DNA from: Aequorivita aquimaris
GTDB lineage: Bacteria > Bacteroidota > Bacteroidia > Flavobacteriales > Flavobacteriaceae
Direction of reading: 5' to 3'
DNA: 64,000 nt
Assembly (NCBI RefSeq): GCF_001573155.1
Contig: NZ_JRWG01000002.1
Coordinates: 62,001 to 126,000 of the forward strand
This document shows positions 63,578 to 64,000 of the stretch, piece by piece (the stretch's first letter is position 1; every line of letters starts with the position of its first letter). The notes below the pieces were generated by a model. That model saw nothing but the letters and a program-made list of their open reading frames with translations. It made no database searches and was not told the DNA's origin. The position numbers were made by a program, and so were the translations under genes.

Positions 63578-64000
<423 letters not shown>

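Overview
The window looks like chromosomal DNA of a Flavobacteriaceae bacterium (Bacteroidota). The evidence is several secreted proteins with type IX secretion (T9SS) C-terminal sorting domains, a tyrosine ammonia-lyase very like the Flavobacterium enzyme, dialkylresorcinol (darA/darB-like) genes, promoters of the TTG-N19-TAnnTTTG type, almost no Shine-Dalgarno sequences, an AT-rich composition, and dispersed palindromes typical of flavobacterial intergenic DNA. The genus cannot be fixed from the sequence alone.

Region 1 (1-29115) is a flexirubin-type pigment locus, i.e. an aryl polyene esterified to a dialkylresorcinol. About 28 genes run on the minus strand from fabG at 24995 to the left edge, most touching or overlapping. 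They encode three complete ketosynthases, two degenerate ketosynthase-like partners, two acyl carrier proteins, three hotdog dehydratase-like proteins, a ketoreductase, darA and darB homologues, two acyltransferases, a methyltransferase, a thioesterase, an ABC exporter, a LolA-like carrier with a lipoprotein, an MMPL-PlsC-methyltransferase-like fusion, a glycosyltransferase and a CrtI-like oxidoreductase cut by the edge. A WG-repeat protein and the tyrosine ammonia-lyase lie upstream on the same strand. A flavin-dependent halogenase-like enzyme is divergent. No acyl-ACP/CoA ligase for the coumarate starter and no phosphopantetheinyl transferase is visible, so they are presumably outside the window.

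Region 2 (29116-36874) holds a tRNA-Gln with an apparent remnant copy, a DUF2723 membrane protein, a polysaccharide deacetylase, a secreted repeat-leader protein, a thioredoxin lacking one active-site Cys and a metallophosphoesterase. Region 3 (36977-42375) is a compact glycan-use cassette: GH92 alpha-mannosidase, glycosylasparaginase and a sugar MFS permease. Region 4 (42439-45534) is a TPR histidine kinase, a LytTR response regulator and a small membrane protein. Region 5 (45774-50362) is a cyanophycin module: cphA, cphB and an isoaspartyl peptidase, which together would make the polymer and recycle it to Asp and Arg. polA follows.

Region 6 (53427-64000) contains the translation genes rplM-rpsI-rpsB-tsf and the start of pyrH. 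Between tsf and pyrH lies about 5.4 kb of accessory DNA: a 12-unit 21-bp tandem repeat, an orphan protein of unusual composition, three T9SS-type secreted proteins and an M23 peptidase among them. This region, the functionally orphan proteins of the pigment operon, and several structured non-coding repeats are the main points for follow-up.
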